From contig JAQFVV010006197.1 in NCBI GenBank assembly GCA_028023455.1, positions 16,613,254 to 16,677,253 on the forward strand: a DNA stretch of 64,000 nucleotides, in the 5' to 3' direction. The DNA is from Epiperipatus broadwayi (lineage: Eukaryota > Onychophora > Udeonychophora > Euonychophora > Peripatidae). Below, one piece after another: positions 46,860 to 59,616 of the stretch; within the stretch, counting starts at the first letter, position 1; each line of letters begins with the position of its first letter. The notes beneath the pieces are model-generated. The model was given only the letters and a program-made list of their open reading frames with translations, searched no databases and had not been told where the DNA came from. Made by a program: the position numbers and the translations under genes.

Positions 46860-47735
46860 AAGGAATCACTTCTCATGGTTGACACCTTTGATCTAGCCAT
46901 CAAAATAATTGACCCTTTTCATAAGATAACTTAAATTAATAATCAAATAAACAGCCAAGTTATTTATGAAGGCACACTAATTTTATAAATCTTGTTGGAG
47001 TACTAAATAATAAAAGTGTAATCTCTAGTAGATATAGTTTTGATAAATGCAATTAAATAAAGGGAAATGATAGAAAGTGCCCTCTTAAATGACACATGAA
47101 ATTCAAGATCAGATCACATTTTTTCTTAAATGAAATTTAACTTCCCCGCATTCGTCAATGAATAATGTAAATCAATTTTAAAATAACTTTAAAAAAGTAG
47201 CATGATTTATTTAAAATTCATGCTCTCTCACCAAAATATTTTAGACAAACTTGTATATAATAAAGTGAGGTAAAGAGAGAAGTCTGCCTGATTTTTTTCT
47301 CTAAAAAATTATTGTCTTATGCTTTGGCTTGATATTTCATTTATGAGGATAAAGATCAAAGTGTTACATATTATTAAATACTGGAAGTATCTTATATTGC
47401 ATATTTAATTATGTAAATCATTATTGACAATGTTAAAATTGAGAAAAATCTCATACATTAATTAATAATATAAATTAATTTAAAAATAGCTTTAAAAAAG
47501 TAGTATGACTTATTTAAAATTAATAATCTCTCACCAAAATGTTTCAGACAAATCTTTATATTAAAAAATGAATTAAAGAGAGATGGCCGATCAATCTTTT
47601 CATTAAAAAATTGTCTTGTGCTTTGGCTTGAGAGTATTTAATTTATATAATAAACCAGTAGTATGAGAATTAATCTCTAAGTATTGTATATTATTAAACA
47701 TTGGTAGTATCTATGCTATGTGTATATATATTGAT
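46860..47735 (+). repeat. Unit-3-like tail and a 300-bp tandem duplication
   Basis: 46,910-47,030 matches 34,510-34,620 of unit 3. A block at about 47,150-47,410 is repeated at about 47,455-47,735 (AACTTTAAAAAAGTAGCATGA against AGCTTTAAAAAAGTAGTATGA split by differences, TCTCTCACCAAAAT, TTATTAAA...GGNAGTATCT). Period about 305 bp, identity roughly 80%. Confidence 0.55.
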
Positions 47736-48013
47736 CTGAATATTTAACTATAGTAAAAAGAATCAATTCCATTATTTTTCATGATGATCCATTTAGATGT
47801 TAATATGCAATACAAATAAATAATCTGTAAGAGAGTTATAAAAATAAATAATCTTGATTTAATCTTCCAATCTATCATTAAAAGTAATTTTTTAATAATA
47901 TTGATTTGAATAGCATTTATTTATCTTTCGATATATTAAATAGAAATTCTGGAAGTTTTTTTTATATATAATCTTTAATTATTACTTTTAACATTTATAC
48001 ATTTTCTAAATTC

Positions 48014-49746
48014 GGTAATCGTCTGAAATCCGGGCAAGGACGCTTGGGGCATTGATGCTATACAAAAATCAATCAAATATAACGTTACCGGGCCGTCGTA
48101 ACTTTTTTGTTATAGAACTTTTTTTTTTTTTTGATTAAGCAAATTTTTTATTTCATTTATAACATGATTTCCTTTTTTATTAAACAAATTTTTATATTCC
48201 TTTTCGTTGTTTTTTTTTTTTTTAACCTGACATTTTTCTTTATTTAACAAATTTTGATAATTTAATTTTGTGTTTATTTTTTCTGAATTTTAAAACTTTG
48301 GACTGTTTCATGATGAAAAAACTTGTTTTAACCCACCACCGACAAAATATAACGGTATAATTATTTGGGACTTGTTTCGACTTTGTTCTACCTTTTTTTT
48401 TCTTGCTTGACTAAATTGATTTTCAAAAGTAACTTTTGTGTTATTGGGGGTTCAAAAATTGTTTGAAATCCCCACCCCCACCCTTGGATCAAGAATTGTA
48501 ACATAAAGTCAATATTTTTACTTTTTTTTGAACAACTTTTTTTCACTTTTTACTTTTATTTATATTTCATTTGAATTAGCCTTTTTTTTTTTTTGGTTTC
48601 TACAATAAAAAGCTTTGGGGGGAGGGGGGCTTTCATACTGTTATTATTAACAAAAAGTAAACAAAAATAGTCTTTTATTTGAAACCCACTTGTTTTAACC
48701 CTGATGAAAAAATATAATGCAATTATTTGGGTATTATTTCAAATTTATTTAACCTTTTCTTTCTTTTTTGGGTTGACCAAATTGTTTTTCTTCTTTTATT
48801 TTTCTACGATAAAAATTAAACTTTTGTGTTTTTTTGGGGATCAAAATTTGTTTTAAAACACCCACCCCCACACTCGGAAGAATAATTGTAACAAAAGGTC
48901 AATAATTTTTTTTTTTTTTCCAACAACTTTTTCTCACTTTTTACTTTTATTTATATTTCATTTGAATTACCTTTTTTTTTTTGGCCTTCTACAATAAACT
49001 GCTTTTTTGGGGGGATTACATACTTTGTTATTATTAACAAAAAGTCAACCAAAATAGTCATTTATTTTAACCCCGCTGCAAAAAATATAATCCAAATACT
49101 TGTCAATTTGTAATGAAATGAAAAAAAAAAAAAGGACACAAACTTTGAACTTATTTATTATTTTATTGCTGTAATAAAAAGTGTACATTATGTGGCTGAA
49201 AAAAAAGGACATAATCTCACACAGTTTCTGTACTCAGCAATTCTGAAAAGTTTAAAAATTGTATGTTCTTCTCAGACCTTTTATTGGTCTCGTATATTTT
49301 CCACGCTGAAACATGACTTAGCGCATGAGCTTTGTCGAAGTGTGTTCGAACATACCCTTTGCCAATTTTTTACATATTAACATTTTTTTAGGGAAGGGTG
49401 GGACCATATGACAATTATTAGTAATTAAAAACATTATTTAAATATAAATGACATTACACTATTACGGAGATTTGAAAAGTTGTACCGACTTGAAATTCAA
49501 ACACCCTCAAGCGATACGGTAATCAGCTATGAATAGAACAAATACGCGTAAATAGTTTTGAAGCACAAAACAGGCCGTAATATTTTTGTGCAATGTCATG
49601 TAAAGCGGCCTGCCATAACATGGGTTAATACAATATTAAATGTTGTATTAACCATATGGCCTCAGCCACAGATAATGGCATTTTTATGTGTTTTGGACAC
49701 ATAAACAATGCCCCAAGTGGCCGTGCCCAGATTTCAGATGATTACC
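48014..49746. mobile_element. Merlin-like TIR element B (1733 bp) with 8-bp TSD
   Basis: Target duplication CTAAATTC at 48,006-48,013 and 49,747-49,754, identical. TIRs of 41 bp begin GGTAATC and end CTTGGGGCATTG; 36 of 41 bases agree. The interior is a tandem array of about 370-bp units with T-runs and C-rich patches. Towards the right end are two hairpins (GGTTAATACAA / TTGTATTAACC near 49,622-49,652 and a GGCATT..TTATGTG / CACATAA..AATGCC stem near 49,678-49,712). No transposase; non-autonomous. Superfamily placement rests on the 8-bp TSD, the GG ends and the likeness of design to elements A and C. Confidence 0.75.
48300..49095 (+). repeat. Tandem repeat array in element B (about 370-bp period)
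   Basis: Two full and one partial unit: GAAAAAATATAA..., TGTTT(C)GACTTTG or similar, TTTTGTGTT..TTGGGG, CCCACCCCCAC, ATTGTAACA, CACTTTTTACTTTTATTTAT, TTATTATTAACAAAAAGT. Strongly strand-biased composition (T- and C-rich patches on the plus strand). Confidence 0.75.
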
Positions 49747-49754
49747 CTAAATTC

Positions 49755-52700
49755 TACTATATTGCACATTAAGAATGTGTGTATTTTTGATAGACATTTA
49801 TATATATATATATATTTTCATTTTTCTACACACACACACCCCAAGATACAATGTATTCATTTTAACAAGAATAATCTATCATTGATATAGTAAAAAAAGA
49901 TTTTTAGCATTAAAATATGTTTAGTCATATATTAGATTAAAATACAATGCAAGTTTTAATTTTACTGTCACTTCCAATTTGAAATGAGTAATGAAATGAA
50001 CCAATATTATTATTTATTTGTTTTGATTATTAGGGTTTAAAATTGCAAATTAATTTTACTTTTAATAAATTGGATTTTGGTGAATATTATGCATGCTATA
50101 ATTCATTAGATTACATTTTTTTTACTACATGCACACACGCACTTATATATGTATATATGTAAGTATGTTTCTGAAATAATATTTATATGAGCATTCTATA
50201 AGAATCTTTTATCCTAAGCTTAAAATAAATTCACTTCCATCTGGCCCGCAAAAATTGTTATAGGTAGCACAAATTAATCATTGATATTTTGAAGGAGTGA
50301 ATTGTTAAGTTAATAATTATCTTGGCAAAGTCTTGATCTAATGAGTTTATAGTTCAATTAACAATTATTAATTTTAACAATCTTACAAGAAAACAATGAT
50401 TATTAAATATTTAGTGTTGAGAATGTATATTAATATTCCTGAAATAATAACCATCTTAAATATCAATGATTAACTGCTCTGTATATAAGTTCTTGGAAAG
50501 CCGATAGAAGTGAATCATTTCTATATAGTTAGAAGTTAAATATATCGAAGGCATTATTTAAATAAAGTTTATTAATATGATTTTTAAAAAGTCTGCATTG
50601 TAAAGAATTCTTATATGTAGATATGAATATTAATACTTCATAATTTGATTATATTTTTTATCATAAATATTTATTTTCATCACTGTATATTTAATAGTCC
50701 TTATAGTGTATATATATAAAAACATAAAACAGCCTTAAATTAATCTACTGCAGAACAAAGTTGTTTCGAACTTCCTTCCACAATGAAATTTTAAAAGAAT
50801 AATAGTTAATTAACTGCCAGTTTTTAATCACTTTTAGTCGCCATTTTGCTCTCTAATTGAAAATAAACTAGATATCCATTAACAACCAATAATTAATAAG
50901 CTAATTAGATTAGGCAACTTGGAAGAAACATTTTAAGCATTCTTAAATTTTAATCTATCTGAAAAATCCTCCAAGTTTTGAACCTTGGATCATGGTCTTG
51001 TCAAATGTATGTGCTCCACATTTCAAATCAGAACAAATTTTCAAAAATTATAAACTTTTTTTAAAAAAACAACTAATCATATCTATCACTCTTTTTCAAG
51101 GTCATCAAACTATTTCTTTATTTTTTTTTCATGTTTATCATAATTTCTGTTCTTCTAAGAATATATTCAATTAAATTTGTTTTTTGTTTTTTTTTTCAAA
51201 AATAATATTTATTTTGTATACTTTTATGAATATATCTGCACTGTTAAACTTATCATTCCAAACTGTATTTTTATATTTCTCCAAACCTGCATTTTTAAAC
51301 TTCAATTTTTTTTTCTATTGTCTATATCTTTTCTGCATGTAATCTACACTTTAAGCTAAATTCTTTATAAAATATTATCTCAGACCCAACTTCAATGTGC
51401 TAGTGATGCCAAATTTATTTTTGGCAATTCTCAATCTAATTTTTTTTGGTCAATTCTTTCTCTATTAGTTAATTAATTTCAAAACAATTTAAAAATACTA
51501 TATAAAGTATTCCATGTTTCCCTGAAAATAAGACCCGGTCTTATATTAATTTTTGCTCCAAAATACAGCTTAGGGCTTATTTTCAGGGGATATGTTATTT
51601 TTTTCATGTACAAAAATATATATTTATTCAAATATAAAAATCTACATTTATTCCATATCACCAATTTCAACAGCCCATAAATAACTTTTGCAACTGTTTG
51701 AATATGTCATATTTAAAATTATAATCATATAACAGAACAGTCTTGTTATATATGAGAATATTAAAAGTTATTTACATTGTGTTGCAATTAATAATATTTA
51801 ATTTAAAATAATATATGAAATGTTAAACTGGCTTGATTAATATGTAAACTGAGATCACCTGCTTGTGATAAGTTTCAGTCTTTTCAGATATCAATAATGA
51901 TTTATTTACAATATATACAGTTGAATGTCAGATGAAAGAGGAATTCTCATATCAGATTGAATGAAGCTAGGCACATTGATAAATGAAAAGAAATTGTGTT
52001 TGTAAATTTATTAAAATAATTAATTATGAGTCTGCCAGCAAAATAATTTTGAATAACATTTATTCAAGTACAAAAATCTACATTTATATTTATTTATACA
52101 TTCATTACTTTAATTTGAAATGATTTTTTTCTTTCTTATGCTAATTGTAATGTATATATATTATAATGATATTGGAGTGGGTGTATGGAGTTCATCCACA
52201 GTAAACTTGGGGCGATGACCAATCATCATCATCATCCCACAATTGGGGAGCTGAATTATTGTAATGGTATGGGATCACAGTAAATATCAAACAGTTAGTG
52301 TTGGACTGTAATCATTTGAAGATACCAAAGTTTCCATCATTTGAACATAGAGGTCCATAGCATCTATACCCAAATACGTGGTCCAATACTATGTAGCTAT
52401 AACTAACTGTCTGTGTTTTATTATTTTGGGATAGGATAATTAATATCCAACCCCTAGAACATCACCTAGTTACCTTTAGAAGATCGGCTTCTGGGTTGTA
52501 GAGTCACTCTACTATCGATGGGAGATTAACCACAAAGCTAGCTCAGAGATATAACAAATAAATCATATTCACTGCTACTTAATGCATATCTACCCTTCTC
52601 GATAAATATTTTCTGGTGATAATACCACTCCCATCCTCCGTCAAAGGCACAAAAGAGAACTAGACCCCAAATACCTATTTAAACTAGGAGATTGTTATAT

Positions 52701-54764
52701 ATAACCGAATATATATTTCTATGACCAAGATTTTAGATATAATGATTAAAATTACCCTTTTTATCTTTTTACAGTGGTTCATAATGTATTTTATCTGATG
52801 ATGACTGATGAGCAACATCTATAAGGAGTTTTTGTGATTGATAAACAAACACATATAAGCAGTTTAGTTTCAACATCTCATTCGTGTTTTATTCCAACAT
52901 TACAAAATAATGTGTACATCCCCAAAACAATTAATTAAGATAAAATTAATTATAGAATTACTAAACATTTAATGATTAATAAGAGGGGAAAAATAGAAAG
53001 CATCACACATCTCTTAATTATGGTATTTAAATGTCATTACACCTAGTACAAATAATTCGGTCCCTTGTGACATTTATATAATTAATAAACCAAAATCAAA
53101 AACATGCATATACGCACCCCATCTTATCAATAATATTATAATGTAACTATTACATAATTAATCTGTATGCATTGATAGCTTTGCCTAATTTCTGCCTTTA
53201 CGAAATCAATACTAATAAAAAAAAATCATCTAGTTACTATTACCACTTCATACCCCCTCCCCCTTAACTTTTTATTTTAAGCCTGTTCACTAGTGCCATT
53301 TTATGTGCATACACACATCGTCTAGGGTTTAAACATTTCCCAAAAAATGTTTACATAAATATTTTTAAAAAATGAACATCTATTTTAAAATGACCTACAT
53401 CAACATATGTGTGTACAAATTAATAAATACAATTTGATTGATAAAACAATTGAAGATATAATAAAATAAGAGAAAAATAGCATAATAACATATTTTGTAA
53501 TAACAAAACCCTTAATTGCTCAGACCTAATTTAATATTTGAGGAGAGAGAGTTAAAAAAAATAAAATGTCAATAGTTATTAATAAATAAAATTTGGTTGT
53601 ATATTATCTATTTCTTGGGTCCCTGCATTTGTGAAATACTGTTAATTAGCTTTTAAACTTTAAATATATAGAAGACACTAATTATCACACGGGAACTTCC
53701 CGAACAATAACAACAGAGAAGCAAAAGAGCCCAAAACATCTTTTAAAGCACCCATTGATTATTGCACACAAATTTTTTTCAAATTAGCTTGGTTACTATT
53801 TTCAAATTTATTGTTAAGATGACAGCAAATTTATGGTATTGATATAAACTAGTTGATGTCTAAACTTTACAGAAAATCCTGCATTTGAATCAGAGTAGGC
53901 TTTCTTCATGCTTTTCCCTTCCTCTGATATTTATTTTCCCAAACTAGATGGAGGCATTGTAGACACTGTAGCCATAACGTCTTACATGGTTATTTCTGAA
54001 TGTGTTTCTCTAGGCTCCCATTCAGATGTGCCTGGACTTCCAGCTCTTTCGAACAAAGCAATCTAGCATTCAGCGCTGCATATTTTTTAAATTTTATCCA
54101 CAATGATTTGGCAAAACTCGTTTGAAAAACAATAATAATGCTCATTTTGTGTTACTGACATCATTGGTCGCTTAATAACACTAGCCTCCTGATGATAATA
54201 TGTGATTTAAGTATCGACTATCCACTTGCGTGGTTTGAAATATTATCTTGGAACTGTCACCTTATGATTAATTAGTAGCTGAGTTCAAACTAGTTTGGTG
54301 GTAAAAAAAAAAAGATCACTGGCAGTCTCTTTGATTTTATACATTTGCTAATGAGCTTCTTCTCTCTCTCTCCTTTTTCTTTCAAGAATATTTAACATAC
54401 AAAAATAGAAATTAAAAAAACAACTGCCTAACATAGAATTAAAATTTGAAATATTAATTGGAAGGTATTTAAGATAGATTATTCACACACGCATATAGAC
54501 CACACACAATTAGAAGTTGATTCCTAATATAAAACAAAAATTAGCAGTAATCTTGAATTTTCCCATTTTGTTTTCCTTTCTATATTCTATCAATGATTTT
54601 CAATGAAATATACACATAGCTCATTAAGACAAACACACAAAAATAAATTTCTCTCTACCACTTTTTTTTTCTTGAATAATTGGGTTCTTGCTTGAGTTTC
54701 CAATTAATACCCTACAATATAAATATTTTGAATGTTATATTCATTACTTTATAATTCTATATGT
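49755..54764. other. Five kilobases of AT-rich sequence without recognised gene
   Basis: No coding region supported on either strand. Contains a small CCCTGAAAATAAG / CTTATTTTCAGGGG element (separate entry) and a moderately GC-richer patch at about 52,190-52,680 (with TCATCATCATCATCCCAC) that I cannot assign. Confidence 0.4.
51518..51591. mobile_element. Small MITE with CCCTGAAAATAAG inverted ends
   Basis: CCCTGAAAATAAG at 51,520-51,532 and CTTATTTTCAGGGG at 51,576-51,589, with a second inner pairing (GACCCGGTCTTAT and related). Short elements with this very terminus are common in many animal genomes; family name not recalled with certainty. Confidence 0.6.
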
Positions 54765-57100
54765 TGAAGCAGTGAATTTGTGATTCAGATTCATGCACCA
54801 TCGTTTAACTGACCTCCAAATGGGGTTCAAATCCATTTGTTCACTTGCCTAGATCATATAGAGAGCAACCACGCACCTCCATGTAACTGTAACCGATCCC
54901 GGTATTATAAATATTTTGTTTTATAATTTAAATTATAGTTAAATTTTCCAAATAATTGTTATAACATGTAGAGTCTTGTATGTGCATTTACATATATGTG
55001 GTGGATAGATATATGTAATGTAAATATTTTAATATATTTTATTTAATATTTTGTATTTTTGGTTACATTATTTTGAAGGTTCTCAAATTTGCCTTAAGAC
55101 AGAAAATTTAAAAACAATAGCAAAATTAGTTAATTAATTTAGAGAAATTGCTATTGAAATAAATTCATTTAAATATTTCCAAAACATTTAAAAGTCATGC
55201 AAATCTATTTCTAAATTATAAATAGATTTAGAACAATAGCTTTGAGGATTTATCAGTCTATTGCATCTTGTATTGCACAAAAGTAAAATATTTTGATTGC
55301 TGATTAGGATCACATGGAGCAAGTTCATATCTGCATTGCCTCAGGTGATTTTTAAAAGCATTTCTAGAAAATTTCAGCTGAGTATAAATAGGATTTATTT
55401 TGACATCAGAGTCAGTAAAATTCAAATTGGGTTGTTAAACCAAATCCACACCAGTTTAAATTTGAATAGTATGACCAATGAGTAGAGGGACTTCACCTAC
55501 CTTCTCCCGATCTTTCCAGAATCACTCAACACTATGATGTTATGCTTTAGCTACTAACAAAATGGACTGCCTTATAATGCTTTCAAGTCAGCATGTTATT
55601 ACAGAGGAAGGTAACTTTTCTCTACCCCCTTACAGATTCAATTAATCTTTTCTAATTACTAAGCTCTGTTTAACTCTATGGCTGTATAATTTCATTTGTA
55701 TTAAATTTTTTATCTTTTAGATACTAACCATGTAATTGTAATCATATTTTTATGACTCTCTATAATCCTATCAAATCTGTATGTAAATGCTCACATCTCT
55801 CTCATGCTTTAAATCCTATATTTTATTTTAGTGTGGTAGAATTTTACTATTTATAATTATTTGTGTTTATTTTGATTAAATATGTAATTTATATGCCAAG
55901 TCAATTCAACTCCGTGAGCCTATAATTTAGATTAGTCTTTGAAATCCCAAGCACTTCAGGGATATTTAAATTATTTCAGATTATTTGTTTTAATGCCCTT
56001 GCTCACTGGGTTGGCAACTAATTAAATAATGTCATTTCTGTTTCCAGGCAGATTATTATAATACTGCCATACATCTATTTGTTGAATATAAATTCTAATG
56101 TTATTCAAGAATGCTATTAATTAAATTTCCATTAAGATATTGTAAATAATAATGACCATCACTTTTCTTAAATGTAATAATTTATATGTAACACCTTGAG
56201 CATGATAGTATTAAATAATGTTTATTCCAAATGCATATGGGACTCATTTAATGAAAGTAAATGTGTGTGTTATTAAGACATATAGTTTTAATTTGAATTA
56301 TTTAATTTGGTTTAGTATGCAAGTCATGCTATTACGCTGATTAAAACTTTATATTTAAGCCATTAATCATTTTGACATCATTAAAGACATATTGTAGTTT
56401 CATAGCATTTCCAGCATAGGTCAACTGTCACCATTATTTATTTGCTTTATCATATTTTGAGGATCATCGGGAACTCTGAATTCTCCATTTTCATTTATAT
56501 ACATTTTAGCTGGTATTGTAAATGCCCTAGGGCACCTTTGGAAAGAGTAGCAGAAACTGCTTGGGATGACCCCGGAGCATATGGCCCATCGCATCTCCCT
56601 ACTTTCTTTTCTCGCCTGGTATAGCGCTGCCAGAAGAGCAGGCATACTCTCTCTCACATAAATTATGGTATCTATTCACCCAAAATGGACTGAATCTTAT
56701 ATTTTGCTATCTCATACTCAAGACTGCCATTTATTACAGTATTTTAGAATTAAGCCTAAAACTAATCTGTAAGTCATAAGGCTATGATATAACTAAACCA
56801 TTTTGGTTATTTATTATTATATTTATATTTGGAATGTCACAAAAACCTTGCATTAAGCTATTTTCCTTAGATGAGCAACTCCCAGATGTGTAAATGAATT
56901 GTCTTTATTTTACAATTTGTAAATTTAACAATTAATATATCACATTTGTTATATTGAATACAAACCCATTCGCATATTCAGAATTATTATTTTAGAAGTT
57001 TGTTGTTTGATATGTAATAAATGTAACAGATGTCAGAGACAAATTTATCTGGCATCATGGTTATATACCTGTAGATTTCTTGTGTGGCATCGATCATACT
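54765..57100 (+). repeat. Left copy of a 2.3-kb direct repeat flanking the Penelope element
   Basis: It starts sharply at TGAAGCAGTGAAT and is collinear with 61,621-64,000 at roughly 85-90% identity by eye. The left copy lacks about 95 bases present at 62,445-62,535 and about 20 bases present near 61,755. The sequence before 54,765 is unlike that before 61,621. Short frames inside (for example minus 56,421-56,657) are present in both copies only because the DNA is similar. Confidence 0.8.
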
Positions 57101-58379
57101 TTTTTTGCACATGATATTAATTTATTCAGACACCAAAGTATCTCTCATTGTAAATTCAATTTGTGAATGTCATTAACTAATTGTATATCAGTTAAAATAG
57201 CATTTCTCTTCTGAAAACCCATTCTGTAAACTTATTTAACTAAATATTGGCATATATACAAACCATACTCTCTCTATATATATATTAGAGTGATATCTCA
57301 TAAAGATCACCGATGTTAGCATAATCAAAGGAAACTGTTCTAGCATAAACTCTGTAAATAATGTAAGTTTAGAATAATCTTTTATATAATCATTACATTA
57401 TTTGCTTATCAAATTAATATGTTATTGGAAACTAAATATAATATTCTACTATTTGCTTATCAAATTATAATATTCTACTATTTGCTTATCAAATTAGTAT
57501 GTTATTGGAAACTGAATATAATATTTTATTATTAATATCTCTTATATTGGGTCACTTGAGGTTTAACACATATGAGTGTGCTCATCATCACCATCTTTAA
57601 GATATCATGCTTCTCCACTGTGTCTCCAGGACTGGAATGAATTAAATTCATCTGTATCACCGGAGATGTTCATGGTGTTATAGATTTGGAGAATGGGCAA
57701 ATAGGTTAGAATCCATGATTGCTCCTGACTCATGTATCTCAAGCATGGCTGGATTTGAGGTATTTTTGTTGAAATTATGAAACTTGTTGATGGACATTCA
57801 TTTTTTGACTGGTACAGAGCATTTTTTTTCCCCAGGCTTGGTGTGCCAATGTGGGACATCGATAATATAACCTATGTATCTGAGTGGCAATAGTGTTTTA
57901 TATATATATATAACATCCACATATCTGATCTAATTTTTTGGTGGGGGTTTGAATTACTTCTCACACGACCATGAACTGAGTGTTTTGTTTTTCTCTTCCC
58001 CAAATGTAATAATGCATAATACATATATTCATTACATGTTTGTGTAAACTTGAGTGGCCCAAATGTTTTGTAAATTGTTAGTTTTACCTCATTGGCTGGC
58101 ATCCTAATACGAATTTTCCAACCGGTGTTGATTTAACAACATGATTCATATCAACTTAGAATTCAAACTTGGATAAATGAGATAATATAGTGTTTCAGAC
58201 CCAAGAGAGCAATTAGGGTGATACAAAAGAATGAAAGCACAAATAAAAAGATTTTTTATGTAATATTTATGTAATATTAAGTTTTGTTTTGTTGTATATA
58301 TTTATTCTAATTGACTATTATTGTAAAGGGGATAAGTGGTAGCATAAATTCTTATAAATAATAGGGAACATGAGGTAGC
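57101..58379. other. Sequence between the left repeat and the coding remnants
   Basis: Contains a local direct duplication at about 57,396-57,525 (TTTGCTTATCAAATTA three times, once with TTAGTATGTTATTGGAAACT) and the dispersed block 57,670-57,820 shared with 46,150-46,310. No coding region supported. Confidence 0.4.
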
Positions 58380-58574
58380 ATTATAGGAAAAAGCATTCAC
58401 AGATATTAAAGGTATGGATGTAGCAGTATGGTATTAGGCAGGAGATGTTTGGAGGGAAAAGGGGGATAGGTGAAATTTTCATTTTCAGGAATTCAAAATC
58501 TATACAGCCTTTAATGAACAAAATGAAGCACTCAAAAGAAGTATCAAATGGAATAAACATAGGAGCAATGATGC

Positions 58575-58740
58575 CAAGGAATAAAATCTCATAGCCATGA
58601 TATATAGTATGTTTCAGGACATGAGAAAAGAGTCTGAGAAGCAATGGGAAAAAGTCAAAAAGCAACATGAGGAATTCATGGAGATGATAAAAGGATTTAG
58701 GCAGGAGCTGGATTTTTGAAGGGACCAGCCCTGCTAGTGA
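58575..58740 (+). pseudogene. Coiled-coil ORF1-like remnant
   Basis: A frame around 58,600-58,718 reads MFQDMRKESEKQWEKVKKQH, then EEFMEMIKGFRQELDF, a strongly heptad-like charged helix, typical of the coiled coil of retroelement ORF1/gag-like proteins. It ends at a stop, and the next long ORF is in another frame 80 bases on. It may be the N-terminal part of the same protein as the 232-codon ORF. Confidence 0.4.
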
Positions 58741-58820
58741 TGTAGAATCAAGTGAAAGCAAAACAGACAGCAGTAATACTGTGCCAGCTGCTGAGGAGAA
58801 AGAAAGTAAGATGAAATGTT

Positions 58821-59519
58821 GTGATCTCAGATACAATGAGCTGTTGTGCTAATGATGTGGCTATATATGTTGAATGTAAATCAATGGAAACAAAGCCAGA
58901 GATCAAGAATATGGCTACTACTCCAAATTTTCCACATGATGTGAGTATGAATATAGAGTGCCAATTAACTGGAGTAAAATCAGTGATTGATAAGATTAGC
59001 ACTACTCTGGATATACAAGCTGATGGGTTCAAAGATGTATTTGTTCCCAAGCAAATGCAGATTATTGATGTAACCAAAGACAAGGTAATCCATGTAGAAA
59101 CAATTTTGGCAAACAAAGTAATGGAGGGTATGAAAGTTGTAAATGAGGAAGAGAATACTACAAAAAAGGAATTTCAACAAGATGTTAACCAAATAGAAAA
59201 TCTGTTGAACCAAACAATAGACCTGAAAAGATTCAAAGATCGTTCCACCTTCAGACCAAATAATAGTGAGGGTGAAACTAAATTTAAAACAGTTTTCATG
59301 GAAGTCCTTTTAGCAGACATCAGAACAGAGTACACAGCATCTCAACCAATTAAAATAAGGTCGGAACCTCATGAGACTATGTTGGTGAAGACAAATGTCA
59401 TCTCTATTCAACAAAAATGTAAGGAATTAGGTTGTGGATTTACAGAAATTACTCATAGTCAGAGTGTTATTCTAATAATGGATTTGGCTAAAGAGGATGA
59501 AAGTACTGATGAAATGTAG
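58821..59519 (+). CDS. 232-codon ORF of unknown family
   Basis: The longest open frame in the window, in a genome where chance frames this long are unlikely. No motif I recognise: no CCHC knuckle, no DTG protease triad, no RT or integrase motif. It is acidic to neutral, with a helical middle (EENTTKKEFQQDVNQIENLL) and an extended C-terminal part (ECKELGC-like KCKELGCGFTEITHSQ). The frame is probably open from before the ATG at 58,821; the coiled-coil remnant lies just upstream in another frame. It lies between the left repeat and the Penelope RT, in the same orientation, so it may be an accessory ORF of that element, or a gag-like ORF of another retroelement. Whether it is translated is unknown. 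Confidence 0.4.
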   Translation: MISDTMSCCANDVAIYVECKSMETKPEIKNMATTPNFPHDVSMNIECQLTGVKSVIDKISTTLDIQADGFKDVFVPKQMQIIDVTKDKVIHVETILANKVMEGMKVVNEEENTTKKEFQQDVNQIENLLNQTIDLKRFKDRSTFRPNNSEGETKFKTVFMEVLLADIRTEYTASQPIKIRSEPHETMLVKTNVISIQQKCKELGCGFTEITHSQSVILIMDLAKEDESTDEM

Positions 59520-59616
59520 GTCTCAAGTCCAAATCAACCCACCTCAAAGTAACTATGCCAGTTTATTACCTTCTAATGGAGTGGGTGTATAAATCATGAA
59601 AATGAGTCAATAGATA

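Noticed and set aside
56421-56657. 78-codon minus-strand ORF with a YINENGEFRVP stretch, conserved in the right repeat
   Set aside because: It looked like a protein C-terminus, but the right copy breaks the frame upstream and the similarity is no higher than that of the surrounding DNA. Recorded in case the repeat proves to contain an exon.
58748-59116. 122-codon minus-strand ORF (and 58,381-58,836 minus, 151 codons)
   Set aside because: Antisense shadows of the plus-strand coiled-coil and 232-codon frames; hydrophobic composition arises from reading acidic/lysine codons backwards.
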